Positions 1 through 8,010 are shown, numbered from the stretch's first letter. The stretch is 34,158 bases of DNA from Seohaeicola saemankumensis (GCF_021021435.1 NZ_JAINWI010000027.1:1-34158), one strand, 5' to 3'. The notes: generated from the letters alone by a model not told the origin. Numbers and translations: made by a program.

Positions 1-38
1 AGAGTCTCGCTCACGCTGGATAAAAGTTGGGGGCAACG

Positions 39-344
39 TCATTGAGGGTAACCCTTGAGGAACTTTTTCTTGATCTCGGTGTCCAGATCATCCCCGGTAT
101 CCTTGGCTTCCCAGTATCCCAAGGGGACGCGCAGATCGTGGAGGATGGTTCCGTCTGGGCGTATGGAGGTCTTCTGGTTGCTGGCCATGCCATGCTCTGC
201 GAGGAAGACCAGACCCTGTTGACGTGACCACGCCTTGAGCAAGTCCTTGAAGGCTTCCCTGATCACCTGTTCGGACAGTGACCCTGATATGCGCTTGATG
301 CGGTCTAACTCGGACAAGTAGGCGTTAATCAATATCTGCGACAT
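39..344 (-). pseudogene. Truncated N-terminus of a restriction-methylase (type IIG/ISP-like N6-adenine methylase)
   Basis: The 101 residues starting at 344 resemble the N-terminal nuclease-like domain of very large fused restriction/N6-adenine methyltransferases: an 'SELDRIKRISG' helix, 'SEQVIREAFKDLLKAW', then 'PDGTILHDLRVPLGYWEAKD' (D-x(n)-E-x-K, PD-(D/E)XK style), then 'KKFLKGYPQ'. Family members normally continue after 'GYPQ' for many hundreds of residues. Here a TGA follows at once and the downstream sequence no longer matches in any frame up to the window edge. The start at 344 is chosen because AAGGGA lies seven bases upstream; the longer reading from 398 lacks this. I infer a decayed fragment left by rearrangement. 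The family assignment is from memory of sequence patterns and is moderate. Confidence 0.55.
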
Positions 345-398
345 CAAACAATCCCTTGAGAATGATGCAACCATCACGAGATATGGTGAGCAGGTCAA

Positions 399-844
399 CT
401 ATGATGCGTGGCAGTAAGGGGATTGAGGGAGGGGACGGAAGCCAGAGCTGTAGCCTGAACCGTAGCTATGGCTATAGCTTGATGATTGGGGGGACGACTT
501 GGTGGTAGGAATGCTCAGTCTAAACTATAGTTATAACCCTGTATGGTATCTTGGTCTGCATCCGCAGATGCCCCCTTACCCCCCAAGCGTATGGGAAAGG
601 CAAAGGTGGCATCGGCTTGCACAGTACCAAGTCTTGGTCTTGCAGTTGCCGCTAGAGAGGCCCCACAGAAGGCTTACTTCTGCGATGGTGGAACTTAATT
701 CGCATCCATGCTTTCGATCCTCACGGCCCGTCGCCACCCCAAGGGCAGCCTTCATGCGCCAGACTCAAGGAGAGAGTCGTACAGGGCCATCTAGGCCTTG
801 AGCCGCACCTACCCTGCCGGATTGGCGAGTTGAGTCTCCCTGAC
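399..844. other. Gap between the methylase fragment and the integrase; no convincing gene
   Basis: Short open frames occur but their translations are low-complexity and lack ribosome sites. Visible structure: GCTGTAGC, CCGTAGCTAT and GGCTATAGC echo one another near 450-480; the palindrome AACTATAGTT lies at 523-532; and overlapping small hairpins lie around 558-575 (TCTGC-ATCC-GCAGA). The 3' end of the integrase reads into this gap, so a transcription end is likely here, but I see no clear stem plus T-run. Confidence 0.4.
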
Positions 845-2494
845 TCACTCAGCGCCTCTACGAGCATTTCCATCTGCAATCGAGATGATGCACCCGATCT
901 TCTTCATTTCGGTCGCCAGCGCTGGCAGCATGGCATCGCTCTTGCCATAGCCCTCAGAAGAATGACCCGTCACGCGTCCTGTGATGTACCGCTTGGCGCT
1001 TTCCTGCATCCCTGCCAACAGGGCCAAATCCTCGAATAGATGCCGCCATCCGTGGTTAGGGGCAAGCTCCTTGCGGTCCAGCTGCAAGTCGTTCCTGATC
1101 CATGATTGCAGGTTCTCGTTGGTCCTTACCGGAAACAGCCTTGTATCTTTGGGCAACCCGCTCTCACGCAGATAGGTGAGGAAGCCTTCTGCAACCACGT
1201 CTGGATGAACAGTTACGCGCCGAATGCTGCTCTGCACCTTGACCCGTTTTCCGCCCTTGGACGTGATCCGGTAGAACCAATGGCCACCATGCTGGAAGAA
1301 GTCGTTGATCGTCAGCTGCGCGATCTCACCGACACGGGCACCGGAGTAGGCCAAAAGCCAAGGCCCCCATCTCAGTTCTGGCTTCGTTTCCTTGCGGCTG
1401 GCCAGCAGTATCTTTCTCGCCTCATCAAGACGCAGCGTTCTGTCTTCGCTCCTGACGCTCTGGCCTTCTGGCGGCGTGACCTTGGCCACAGGGTTGCCGT
1501 TGGAATATAGTTCCCCAAGTGACTGTTTGATGGCCCACTCGATGATGGTCGACAGGTTCCCGATGCGTTGGCGTATCGTCGTGTTCGAGAGTTTACCGTC
1601 CTGCAGCATCGACACCATCCAAGCGTCGATCTCCTTCGGCGTTATGGTCGTTGCGTCAGCAGACCCGCGATGCTTGGAGAACTCTGCCGCCACCATCTTG
1701 AACTTGTTCACGGTCTTGGCAGGGAATGGCTTGGCGGCTGTTCCAAGTGACCTGCGCTGGACTTGTGCATCCACCACGTTGGAAAGGGTGAGTTTGGCAG
1801 GTTTGTGATGGGAGGTTGCCTTCTCCTGAGCCGTTTCAACGCTCGGTGGCTCGAACTTGGGGAACACGGCTGTGGTTCCACTGTCGCTATAATCACCTTC
1901 TGCCTTTTGCAGGTTGATCGTCGACGCTTTGTCCAACGCATTTGCGACCTGCTGAATCAGCCTCCACCGCGAATCTTCGTCGACGTGCAGTCCATGACGC
2001 CTGAGCAAAGCATCAGTAAAGCCGCCAAAGCGTTGCTCCATGCTATCCTTTGCGCTTGGCTGTGGGGTTCCAACCTTCAACTCGTCATATGGCCCTAATG
2101 TCGGCTTCTTGGCCCACTGATCCGCAACACGGACACCCTTCCACATCTCAGGTAGGCCGGGATTCTCATCAAGCACTTCGACGAATGTGCTGTACAGTTC
2201 GCCTGCAAGTGCCACGCACTGCTTGTGGCTCAACGTGATCGGGCCTTTCCTCAGGCTATCCCAGTGTCTCTCAATCGCAGGCAGTGCCTGTACAAGCCGC
2301 CTTTTCGCTTCGGCAGCTTCCTTGGTCCTGAGGGATACCTTGACTACAGTTCCGACTTTCGCGTGAACGATGGTATCGCCAACAGGGACAGCAACCGCCG
2401 TGCCTTTGGCTTTATCAGCGACATCCTTCGGAACGTGAAGGCGAAGGTAGTAGGTTGAGTTGATCAGTTCTGGGTTGGGCATAGCATATCTCAT
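845..2494 (-). CDS. Tyrosine-type site-specific recombinase/integrase
   Basis: This phage-type integrase would cut and rejoin DNA at attachment sites. In the numbering from the GTG at 2503, the catalytic set is complete: Arg390 in 'AYSGARVGEIAQL', Lys416 in 'TSKGGKRV', His484-x-x-Arg487 in 'NHGWRH', His514 in 'TGHSS', and the nucleophile Tyr519 in 'EGYGK'. The first 240 residues are a long N-terminal arm-binding part, residues 240-345 look like the SAM-like core-binding domain, and the catalytic domain follows. I prefer the ATG at 2494 because AGAGG is eight bases upstream; a GTG at 2503 and an ATG at 2482 are possible. It reads away from a degenerate tRNA-like site about 70 bases upstream, the usual arrangement for an island integrase next to its att site. 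It probably belongs to an element extending left of the window. Confidence 0.9.
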   Translation of the reverse strand: MRYAMPNPELINSTYYLRLHVPKDVADKAKGTAVAVPVGDTIVHAKVGTVVKVSLRTKEAAEAKRRLVQALPAIERHWDSLRKGPITLSHKQCVALAGELYSTFVEVLDENPGLPEMWKGVRVADQWAKKPTLGPYDELKVGTPQPSAKDSMEQRFGGFTDALLRRHGLHVDEDSRWRLIQQVANALDKASTINLQKAEGDYSDSGTTAVFPKFEPPSVETAQEKATSHHKPAKLTLSNVVDAQVQRRSLGTAAKPFPAKTVNKFKMVAAEFSKHRGSADATTITPKEIDAWMVSMLQDGKLSNTTIRQRIGNLSTIIEWAIKQSLGELYSNGNPVAKVTPPEGQSVRSEDRTLRLDEARKILLASRKETKPELRWGPWLLAYSGARVGEIAQLTINDFFQHGGHWFYRITSKGGKRVKVQSSIRRVTVHPDVVAEGFLTYLRESGLPKDTRLFPVRTNENLQSWIRNDLQLDRKELAPNHGWRHLFEDLALLAGMQESAKRYITGRVTGHSSEGYGKSDAMLPALATEMKKIGCIISIADGNARRGAE

Positions 2495-2572
2495 CTGCAC
2501 CACCTCTATGCACTAGTTGAGGCGACACAAATGAACAGATAACAAGAGTTTGAATGCAATCAATGGGTTGTG

Positions 2573-2606
2573 ATGGTGCAGCTAGAGAGAGAAACATTGA
2601 ACTCTC
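2573..2606. other. Degenerate tRNA-Thr 3'-end-like sequence (candidate old attachment site)
   Basis: Compared with the 3' end of tRNA-Thr at 24579-24607, this stretch shares ATGGTGC, then a GAGAGA run, then the 11-mer ATTGAACTCTC, but carries five extra bases between the outer blocks. It lies between the tyrosine recombinase and mobC, exactly where the left border of the relaxase-bearing element would be expected. It is not an exact direct repeat, so a recent clean attL is not shown. Confidence 0.35.
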
Positions 2607-2610
2607 TGCT

Positions 2611-2688
2611 GGACGTCCTTCAGGAGTGGGAAGCCGCTCTAAGTGCCTGTAATGTCTCACCTAACACCGTAACTCAGGACAATTGTCC
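2611..2688. promoter_or_regulatory. Palindromes upstream of mobC (candidate operator or part of oriT)
   Basis: Two palindromes of related sequence precede the mobilization genes: GGACGTCC at 2611-2618 and GGACAATTGTCC at 2677-2688. The second ends eight bases before the mobC GTG start. MobC-type proteins commonly bind the origin of transfer next to their own gene and repress their promoter, so this is where an oriT or autoregulatory operator would be expected. No recognised nic site was identified. Confidence 0.35.
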
Positions 2689-2696
2689 GGGCGGCG

Positions 2697-3104
2697 GTGA
2701 TGACGATATTCGATCATAAATTCAACGAAATAGCCGCTGGCAAGGTCAAACCAAAGCGAGAAGCTCCGTTCTCGTTGCGTCTGACCTTTGCCGAAAAAGC
2801 CGCCCTGCGTGATCTCGCAGGCGATATGCCCCTTGGTGCCTACATCAAGGCTGTCCTGCATGATGCGATTGCGAACAAGACGAAGATCGCGCCCAAGACT
2901 GACCCCGAAGCCTTGGGCCGTGTTCTGGGCCAGCTCGGCAAGAGCAAGCTGTCGCAAAACGTCAATCAACTTGCCAAGGCTGTGAATGTTGGCGCTTTGC
3001 CTGTCACGCCTGAGACGGAGGCCGAACTGCGCCAGGCCTGCGCGGACATCGCCGCCATGCGGGCTGAACTCATGCGCGCCCTCAAGGATGGGGGGCCGTC
3101 ATGA
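2697..3104 (+). CDS. mobC: MobC-like relaxosome accessory protein
   Basis: MobC proteins bind the origin of transfer and help the relaxase melt and nick it. The 135 residues show the family pattern: a basic N-terminus with a ribbon-helix-helix-like segment ('PFSLRLTFAEKAALRDLAG', residues about 24-43), and the MobC signature 'LGKSKLSQNVNQLAKAVN' at about 80-97, followed by a helical C-terminus. The start is GTG at 2697 or ATG at 2700; neither has a strong ribosome site. The stop overlaps the relaxase start by four bases (ATGA), so the two are translationally coupled. This gene order is typical of mobilizable plasmids and IMEs. Confidence 0.8.
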   Translation: MMTIFDHKFNEIAAGKVKPKREAPFSLRLTFAEKAALRDLAGDMPLGAYIKAVLHDAIANKTKIAPKTDPEALGRVLGQLGKSKLSQNVNQLAKAVNVGALPVTPETEAELRQACADIAAMRAELMRALKDGGPS

Positions 3105-4462
3105 TCCTCAAAGCCAAAGAACGTGGCAACGCTCCTCAGCTCGCCAAGTACCTCATGTCTATGAAGGATAACGAGCATGTCGAGCTGCACGATCTACGTG
3201 GCTTCGTCGGTGATGATCTGGATTCAGCCTTTGAAGAGGCTGAAGCACTGGCCAAAGGCACGAAGTGCCAAAAGCATCTCTTCTCGATCAGCCTGAACCC
3301 GCCCCAAGACCGGCAAGTGGATCGGCATGTCTTTGAAGCGGCCATCGACAAGATCGAGCGCAAACTTGATCTGACCGATCATCAACGCGCCATTGTCTTC
3401 CATGAAAAGGAAGGCAGACGCCATGCGCATGCTGTCTGGAGCCGCATCGACAGTGATGCGATGCGCGCCAAAAACATGGCCTTTTTCAAGCAAAAGCTGA
3501 TGGATGTATCGCGCGATATCTATCTGGAAAACGGATGGGACATGCCGAAGGGCATGCTTGATCGCTCCATGCGCAATCCGCTCAATTATTCCCATGAAGA
3601 ATGGCAACAGGCCAAACGCGCCAAGCAAGACCCGAAGCTGATCAAGGCGGCTATTCAGGACGCATGGAAGAACTCGGATAATGCCGAAGCCTTGAAGGCT
3701 GCGCTGGAAGAGAAAGGCTTCTTCCTTGCTAAAGGTGATCGACGGTCCGCCGTTGCCATTGATGTGCGCGGTGAAACCTTCTCACTTTCGCGCTGGTCGG
3801 GCGTGAAAGCAAAGGATGTTAGAGAGCGTCTGGGCAAGGATGCTGATCTGCCTAGCGTTGATCAGACCAAGGCGCAAATCGCCTCGCGCATGACGGACAA
3901 GCTAAAATCCTATCTGAATGACGTCGATGCTGGCTATCGTCGTGCCTCCCCAGCTGTGGAGATGAAGCGGCAAGAGCTGATCACGCGGCATCAGCAGCAA
4001 CGCGATGAGGCGAAAAAACGTATCCAGCTCCGCGAACAGCGCGAGATGGCAGAGCGTGCTGCCCGTTTGCCGAAGGGCTTTAGTGGCATCTGGTCTCGCC
4101 TGACGGGCAAGCTTTCACAGATCAAACAAGACAATGAATTTGAAGCGCTGCGGGCATGGCAACGCGACCGCGCCGAAAAGGATGCGCTCGTTCATCGCCA
4201 GCTTGATGAGCGCCAGCGTCTGCAAACCGCCATCAACAAGATGCGTGAAGACCGAGCGCGTGAAGTCAGTGAAATCCGCAAGGAGATTGCCGCCTATATC
4301 GCCATGAAGCGCGGCGATGTGCCGAGCCTTGATGCCGCGCACAAGGCGCGTGAAATCGCCGAGGACAAGGCACGCACTAAAACCCGCGATGACGGCCAAA
4401 GAGAGCGAATTCGCCGCGAGCGAACACGCGACCGGGGCTTTGATCGTGGACCTGAGTTTTAA
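3101..4462 (+). CDS. Relaxase/mobilization nuclease (MobA/VirD2-like)
   Basis: The protein would nick one strand at oriT and stay covalently bound to its 5' end during transfer. The metal-binding relaxase motif is visible at residues 101-110, 'HEKEGRRHAH', with three histidines in the H-E-K-x-x-R-x-H-x-H arrangement of MOBP/MOBQ relaxases. The preceding strand 'KHLFSISLNPPQ' (59-70) fits the fold core. I could not assign the catalytic tyrosine with certainty. Residues about 280-450 are highly charged and helical with many R, E and K, a likely coiled-coil tail for contacts with the coupling protein. At 453 residues it is a small relaxase without a helicase domain. It overlaps mobC by four bases. 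The coupling ATPase is encoded 16 kb away at 20694, and no mating-pore genes are present. Confidence 0.85.
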   Translation: MILKAKERGNAPQLAKYLMSMKDNEHVELHDLRGFVGDDLDSAFEEAEALAKGTKCQKHLFSISLNPPQDRQVDRHVFEAAIDKIERKLDLTDHQRAIVFHEKEGRRHAHAVWSRIDSDAMRAKNMAFFKQKLMDVSRDIYLENGWDMPKGMLDRSMRNPLNYSHEEWQQAKRAKQDPKLIKAAIQDAWKNSDNAEALKAALEEKGFFLAKGDRRSAVAIDVRGETFSLSRWSGVKAKDVRERLGKDADLPSVDQTKAQIASRMTDKLKSYLNDVDAGYRRASPAVEMKRQELITRHQQQRDEAKKRIQLREQREMAERAARLPKGFSGIWSRLTGKLSQIKQDNEFEALRAWQRDRAEKDALVHRQLDERQRLQTAINKMREDRAREVSEIRKEIAAYIAMKRGDVPSLDAAHKAREIAEDKARTKTRDDGQRERIRRERTRDRGFDRGPEF

Positions 4463-4486
4463 CGAGCAACAGAAAGGAGATCGCCC

Positions 4487-4699
4487 ATGACTACAAACAT
4501 GCGACATACATTGATGCTCAATCTGGACGCGGCGCACGCCGCACAACTAAATGACCTGGCCAAGCACTTTAGGCTAGCCGCCGAAGACACTGTGCGGCTT
4601 GCCATCCGGCTGACGCATTCAAGGATGGGAAAGCCCGATGTTCTGGTGCCGGAGTTCAAACCACGCGCAGATCAATACGAAGACTTTGAAAATGAATAG
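4487..4699 (+). CDS. Small hypothetical protein downstream of the relaxase
   Basis: A 70-residue protein starting 24 bases after the relaxase stop, with a strong ribosome site (AAAGGAGA, about nine bases before ATG). The sequence has a short strand-like N-terminus ('HTLMLNLDA') followed by two amphipathic helices and an acidic tail, which suggests a ribbon-helix-helix-sized DNA-binding or accessory protein. It probably shares the mobilization transcript. No family was recognised. Confidence 0.6.
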   Translation: MTTNMRHTLMLNLDAAHAAQLNDLAKHFRLAAEDTVRLAIRLTHSRMGKPDVLVPEFKPRADQYEDFENE

Positions 4700-4713
4700 G
4701 GTTCGGTAAGCTT

Positions 4714-5940
4714 TTATACCTTTGAGATCGTCAGGGTTGGCAGCAAACCATCAATTGCCACCCTGACATCATCCAACATTGGCAAGGAGTCTTTTTCCTG
4801 TTCCCAGAGTTTCAGAAAGTCACTGGCTGCTTGGCGTGCCGTGTCCATCACCATCCTTTCGGGTAAGGCAGCTTTTGCTGCCAGATGTGAAAGCTCGTCT
4901 GCATTAAACTCAGCGAATTCTCGATTTCGGCTGTAGTTGAGCGCGAAACTATCTGAGGGAAGATAAGGCACGGTGGAGACAAAGTCATAAGCTGGTGCCA
5001 GTGCTGCACTTCGTCGATCTGGATAGATCAGTGACCAGTTCTTCAGGTGCATATCACCATTGCCGATCAGCGTGTTAAAGACCAGGCGGCGGATAAACTC
5101 GCGCACATCACCATCCGAGCTTTCAGAGGCTATGACTGCTGCAATATTGCGCATGCTGGCCTTCTTGTATTTGTTTTCACCATAAACACCAAATACTTGC
5201 GCAAAGTCCTCGATGTGAATGCGCTCTCCGTCAGGCGATCTATCAAAGCGCTCGATAACAAACGCTTTGCTACCGAAGCGTTCTGTTCCGTCTGGCAAAC
5301 CTGCAATGCTATCAATATCAACTAGATCGATTTTCGGTACATCCATATCCAGCATGCTGGCCAGCCGCATCATCGAGAACTCGTTCTCGGGTACGCCCAT
5401 GTACTCTCGCGATGGCAATTTAACGATCCAATCACCGCCGACCCCTGTGGCAGGTATCGTTAAGCCGCCGCTCGCACCTTCGATGGCGGAGAATTTCAAT
5501 TGAACCCCTGCGAGCGAAAAACGCATCATGTTGTCTTTGGACCGTGCCGCATTACCGCCATCTGTTTCTGCTGCTTCCGGCGGCCACTGTTCACCGTCGG
5601 CTGGTATAATAGTGATCGCTCCAGGAAGGTCTTGACCAAGCGCCCAGAGCAAGAAGAATTCACGCTCAATATTTACGCCTGCTTTCTCGGCCAGATATTT
5701 TCGCAAATGTCCTTCCGGTAAGAGGTTAGAGAAAAACGGCATGACCTGCTTTTGGACTGGCCGGAAGTCCGTGCGCAGTTCTCCAAACTCATCTTTAAAT
5801 GACAGGCCGAGCGTCGGGCGGTCTGGATCATTGATGTAGTCTTCATTGAACGCAAATAGGCTACGATCCCCTGCGACGCGCGTTAGTGTGCCTATCGGAT
5901 GGCCATAAAGCTGAACATTGAGAACGGAAACATCAGCCAT
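4714..5940 (-). CDS. hipA: HipA-family serine/threonine kinase toxin
   Basis: HipA kinases phosphorylate glutamyl-tRNA synthetase or similar targets and stop growth; the partner HipB neutralises them. In the 408-residue reading from 5940, residues 1-110 form the N-terminal subdomain with the 'FFSNLLPEGHLR' helix. 'RFSLAGVQLKFS' (140-151) matches the conserved S-x-A-G-x-Q-x-K segment, whose serine is autophosphorylated in E. coli HipA. 'NGDMHLKNWS' (294-303) carries the catalytic Asp296 and Asn301, and 'APAYDF' holds the metal-binding Asp319. All key residues are present, so it should be active. I prefer the start at 5940 because the 40 extra residues from 6060 lie inside hipB. It overlaps hipB by eight bases. 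Its gene is convergent with the small gene ending at 4699. Confidence 0.9.
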   Translation of the reverse strand: MADVSVLNVQLYGHPIGTLTRVAGDRSLFAFNEDYINDPDRPTLGLSFKDEFGELRTDFRPVQKQVMPFFSNLLPEGHLRKYLAEKAGVNIEREFFLLWALGQDLPGAITIIPADGEQWPPEAAETDGGNAARSKDNMMRFSLAGVQLKFSAIEGASGGLTIPATGVGGDWIVKLPSREYMGVPENEFSMMRLASMLDMDVPKIDLVDIDSIAGLPDGTERFGSKAFVIERFDRSPDGERIHIEDFAQVFGVYGENKYKKASMRNIAAVIASESSDGDVREFIRRLVFNTLIGNGDMHLKNWSLIYPDRRSAALAPAYDFVSTVPYLPSDSFALNYSRNREFAEFNADELSHLAAKAALPERMVMDTARQAASDFLKLWEQEKDSLPMLDDVRVAIDGLLPTLTISKV

Positions 5941-6532
5941 CACTATCCTCCTCGTCCAGACTATAGGCTGGTCTGCTTCGGGTTGGTTCGGCTTGGATTG
6001 CCGAGATGTTGTGAGCAAGCATGTTACGTAGCCGCTGCGCATCTTTGGCAACCTTCTCAAGCTGCTTCATGCCACCTGCATTTTCTATGGCCTCTAGTGC
6101 TTTTCGCATTTGCCGAACAGCATCAGTTTCCTGAAGAATGTTCCGGAAGTTGTTCATTTCAGCGAGTTGCTTTTGAAGCGTTTGTGCTGCCGTGCTCCCC
6201 TGTAGTGTCTCTGGCAAGGCAGCAAACGCACGATGTGCCTTTGTAAGCTCTCGCAGAGCATCTGAGTGGCCATGCGCATTGTGGCTGCTTGTGCTGCGTG
6301 CGATGGACCTGACAGCGGGCGCGGCCTTGCGCGGTATCAACGCAAGTTCCAGATCGAGCGCATGGGCAAGCGAAGCGAGGCTAGAGAGCCGAAGGTCAAC
6401 GGCATTACTTTCAATCTTTGAGATGTGCGACTGAGGCACGCCTGATCGCGCGCTAAGCTCTCTCTGGCTTAACCCCTTGTTTTCCCTGGCCTCCTTTAGT
6501 GTGGCCGCGATATCTTCACTTGCATAAGTCAT
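5933..6532 (-). CDS. hipB: HipB-like antitoxin, XRE-family repressor
   Basis: An XRE helix-turn-helix lies at about residues 8-62 ('LKEARENKGLSQRELSARSG', then 'VPQSHISKIESN'), matching Cro/CI-type repressors. The roughly 130-residue C-terminal extension is helical and much longer than E. coli HipB (88 residues), so it may carry the HipA-binding surface or oligomerise. The gene precedes and overlaps hipA, the normal antitoxin-first order. The upstream 135 bases hold several inverted repeats consistent with autorepression. An alternative label is a generic XRE regulator, but the hipA overlap makes the antitoxin role likely. Confidence 0.88.
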   Translation of the reverse strand: MTYASEDIAATLKEARENKGLSQRELSARSGVPQSHISKIESNAVDLRLSSLASLAHALDLELALIPRKAAPAVRSIARSTSSHNAHGHSDALRELTKAHRAFAALPETLQGSTAAQTLQKQLAEMNNFRNILQETDAVRQMRKALEAIENAGGMKQLEKVAKDAQRLRNMLAHNISAIQAEPTRSRPAYSLDEEDSDG

Positions 6533-6536
6533 TTTT

Positions 6537-6664
6537 GATCTACTTTTCTATATCAAGCCTCACTCTTGATATATTTAAGCATATCATGACTTCAAGGTTT
6601 CGTGCAACTATGAGATATATATAAAAGTAGATCATCAACGGACGATGATCTACTATAATAGATC
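6537..6664. promoter_or_regulatory. hipBA promoter region with multiple inverted repeats
   Basis: Four nested symmetric signals lie directly upstream of hipB. TATATCAAG (6549-6557), a seven-base spacer and CTTGATATA (6565-6573) form a perfect nine-base inverted repeat shaped like a HipB operator. GATCTACTTTT (6537-6547) is the inverse of AAAAGTAGATC (6623-6633). GTAGATCATC (6627-6636) and GATGATCTAC (6644-6653) form a perfect ten-base inverted repeat with a seven-base centre. GATCTA/TAGATC closes the block at 6647-6664. The layout suggests cooperative, autorepressing binding by HipB, possibly together with HipA. Confidence 0.7.
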
Positions 6665-6667
6665 ACG

Positions 6668-6955
6668 CTAGAACAAGGTCATCTGCCGCGAAGCAGCCTC
6701 GTGCCTATTCCAGTCGGAGTTTTCGGCCCCGTGATCGAGCCAAGCTCTTACTAAAGCTTCGTGACCGCCGTACTCATCCACGATGCCCGCAGGCAGGAAG
6801 TGAGAACGGTATCCGGTCTCTGTGACCGGAATGATCCGGCCTTCTTCGACCCGCAGTTCGATATGATCGAAGTCAGATTTCCAACCGCACTTGTGGAAGG
6901 TGATCTCGATTGAAATGTCGCGCCAGACAATCTGCGATGTGATGGGGGCGCTCAT
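6668..6955 (-). CDS. Hypothetical protein of a small accessory operon
   Basis: A 95-residue protein with a beta-rich first half ('IVWRDISIEITFHKCGW', 'HIELRVEEGRIIPVTETGYRS') and a helical, W/H-rich C-terminus. Its ATG overlaps the stop of the gene at 6952-7188 by three bases, so the two are co-translated. Small proteins of this kind are common beside ArdC and relaxase genes in alphaproteobacterial mobile elements. I know of no defined function and assign none. Confidence 0.6.
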   Translation of the reverse strand: MSAPITSQIVWRDISIEITFHKCGWKSDFDHIELRVEEGRIIPVTETGYRSHFLPAGIVDEYGGHEALVRAWLDHGAENSDWNRHEAASRQMTLF

Positions 6956-7188
6956 GAGCGCCCCGCTTGGTTTGTGGTTTCAGGGGCATCTTCCAGCGGC
7001 AAGCGCAGGACGATGCGGCCATTGATTGGGCAGGTTTCCAGTTGAAGCGTGTAGCCCCGCCCGTCCTTGTGCTTCCATGCGGCTCCGACGTTGGTCCAAA
7101 AGGATTTTTCGCTTTTCTGACTAACGTGCCAGGCCAGATAATCCGGCGCGTTCAGGGGAAGTGTCTGGTTGTTTTTTTCGCGTGCCAT
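6952..7188 (-). CDS. Hypothetical protein, co-translated with the downstream 95-residue gene
   Basis: A 78-residue protein with a good ribosome site (AAAGGAG about seven bases before ATG). Features: a W-rich middle ('YLAWHVSQKSEKSFWTNVG', then 'AAWKHKDGRGYTLQL') with strand-like segments, resembling the small single-domain proteins encoded on plasmids. The stop overlaps the next start. Function unknown. Confidence 0.6.
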   Translation of the reverse strand: MAREKNNQTLPLNAPDYLAWHVSQKSEKSFWTNVGAAWKHKDGRGYTLQLETCPINGRIVLRLPLEDAPETTNQAGRS

Positions 7189-7728
7189 GTTGTTTCTCCT
7201 TTGTTTGGGTTGGCTTGCTAACGCCCTCCCGACTAGCCGGAGGCAAAGGATCAGACTTCATGTTCAACGCGGATTTTTGGAGCGGGCAGGACATTGAAAG
7301 ATGATCCGCATCCGGCCAGGGGTTGTTGGGCTTCTGTTGCAAGCCAAACCGAGACAACGGAAAGAAAAACGGCGCGGAATAGAAAATTTCGACCAGACTA
7401 CGACCATCCGCGCTCACGGCTAAAACTGCCGTGTGCGTCCGTCCTCTAGCGATAATCCGCAACTGTGAAGGGCGTCATGCCGCGCGCGCTGGCGAAGCGC
7501 GGGCGGCTGACGGGCATAGACAGACCCTCTGAAAAAAGGCCGCGTTCGTTCCAGCAGTGCCGAGCTCGATGCTCGCCTCAAACCTTAAAGCCGCTTCATA
7601 CCCATCCACCATTTCGCATTTCAAACAGACACCCGAACACATCAGGGGCCTTTGCTGGGCCGATGATGTGCGTGGGGCCGAAAGGCCCTGAGTGGTTCGG
7701 GGCCTCCTTGAAGCAAAAGGAGGATACG
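7189..7728. other. Non-coding, hairpin-containing gap between divergent small genes
   Basis: Open frames cross this stretch on both strands, but their translations are irregular and have no ribosome sites. Visible hairpins include CCTCC...GGAGG near 7230, CACGGC-TAAAACT-GCCGTG near 7414-7432, and a tight GGGCC-GAAA-GGCCC stem with a GNRA tetraloop near 7676-7690, about 40 bases before the gene at 7729. It probably holds the promoters of both flanking genes and may hold a structured leader. Confidence 0.45.
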
Positions 7729-7908
7729 ATGAAACTCGTCTCACGCTTTGAAGCAGCATCCCGCAGCACGGCAGAATTGCACGGTCTACTTACCAAGGCG
7801 TTCAACGCCTTCGCAGCCGCACCGCGCGGTAGCGAGCAGCGCCGCGATGCTTTGGCATCGATGCGGAATATCGAGAATGAGCTGGCGACACGTTCGCCAG
7901 GCTTCTAA
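7729..7908 (+). CDS. Small conserved-type hypothetical protein (59 residues)
   Basis: The start is set by a near-perfect ribosome site (AAAGGAGG, five bases before ATG at 7729); the longer reading from 7465 has none. The product is a short helical protein with a basic N-terminus and regular heptad-like leucines and alanines ('ELHGLLTKAFNAFAAA'). A strong terminator follows eight bases after the stop, so it is probably a single-gene transcript. Function unknown. Confidence 0.6.
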   Translation: MKLVSRFEAASRSTAELHGLLTKAFNAFAAAPRGSEQRRDALASMRNIENELATRSPGF

Positions 7909-7914
7909 GTTAAA

Positions 7915-7945
7915 GCGGCTGGCCATCAGGCCAGCCGCGTTTCTT
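7915..7945 (+). terminator. Rho-independent terminator after the 59-residue gene
   Basis: A perfect ten-base stem GCGGCTGGCC (7915-7924), loop ATCA, GGCCAGCCGC (7929-7938), then GTTTCTT. An almost identical stem recurs at 8381-8408. Confidence 0.85.
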
Positions 7946-8010
7946 AAGAATTTGCCCAAGCCATTCTGAATATGATATAATTTTAAATTGTTAATAAATG
8001 AGGTATTATA

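Noticed and set aside
6652-6665. 14-mer shared between the hip promoter and 18378-18391
   Set aside because: In 34 kb a few 14-base matches are expected by chance, more so in AT-rich DNA; no symmetry is conserved around the second copy.
7465-7728. N-terminal extension of the 59-residue gene
   Set aside because: The strong AAAGGAGG site directly before ATG 7729 and the irregular upstream translation argue for the short protein.
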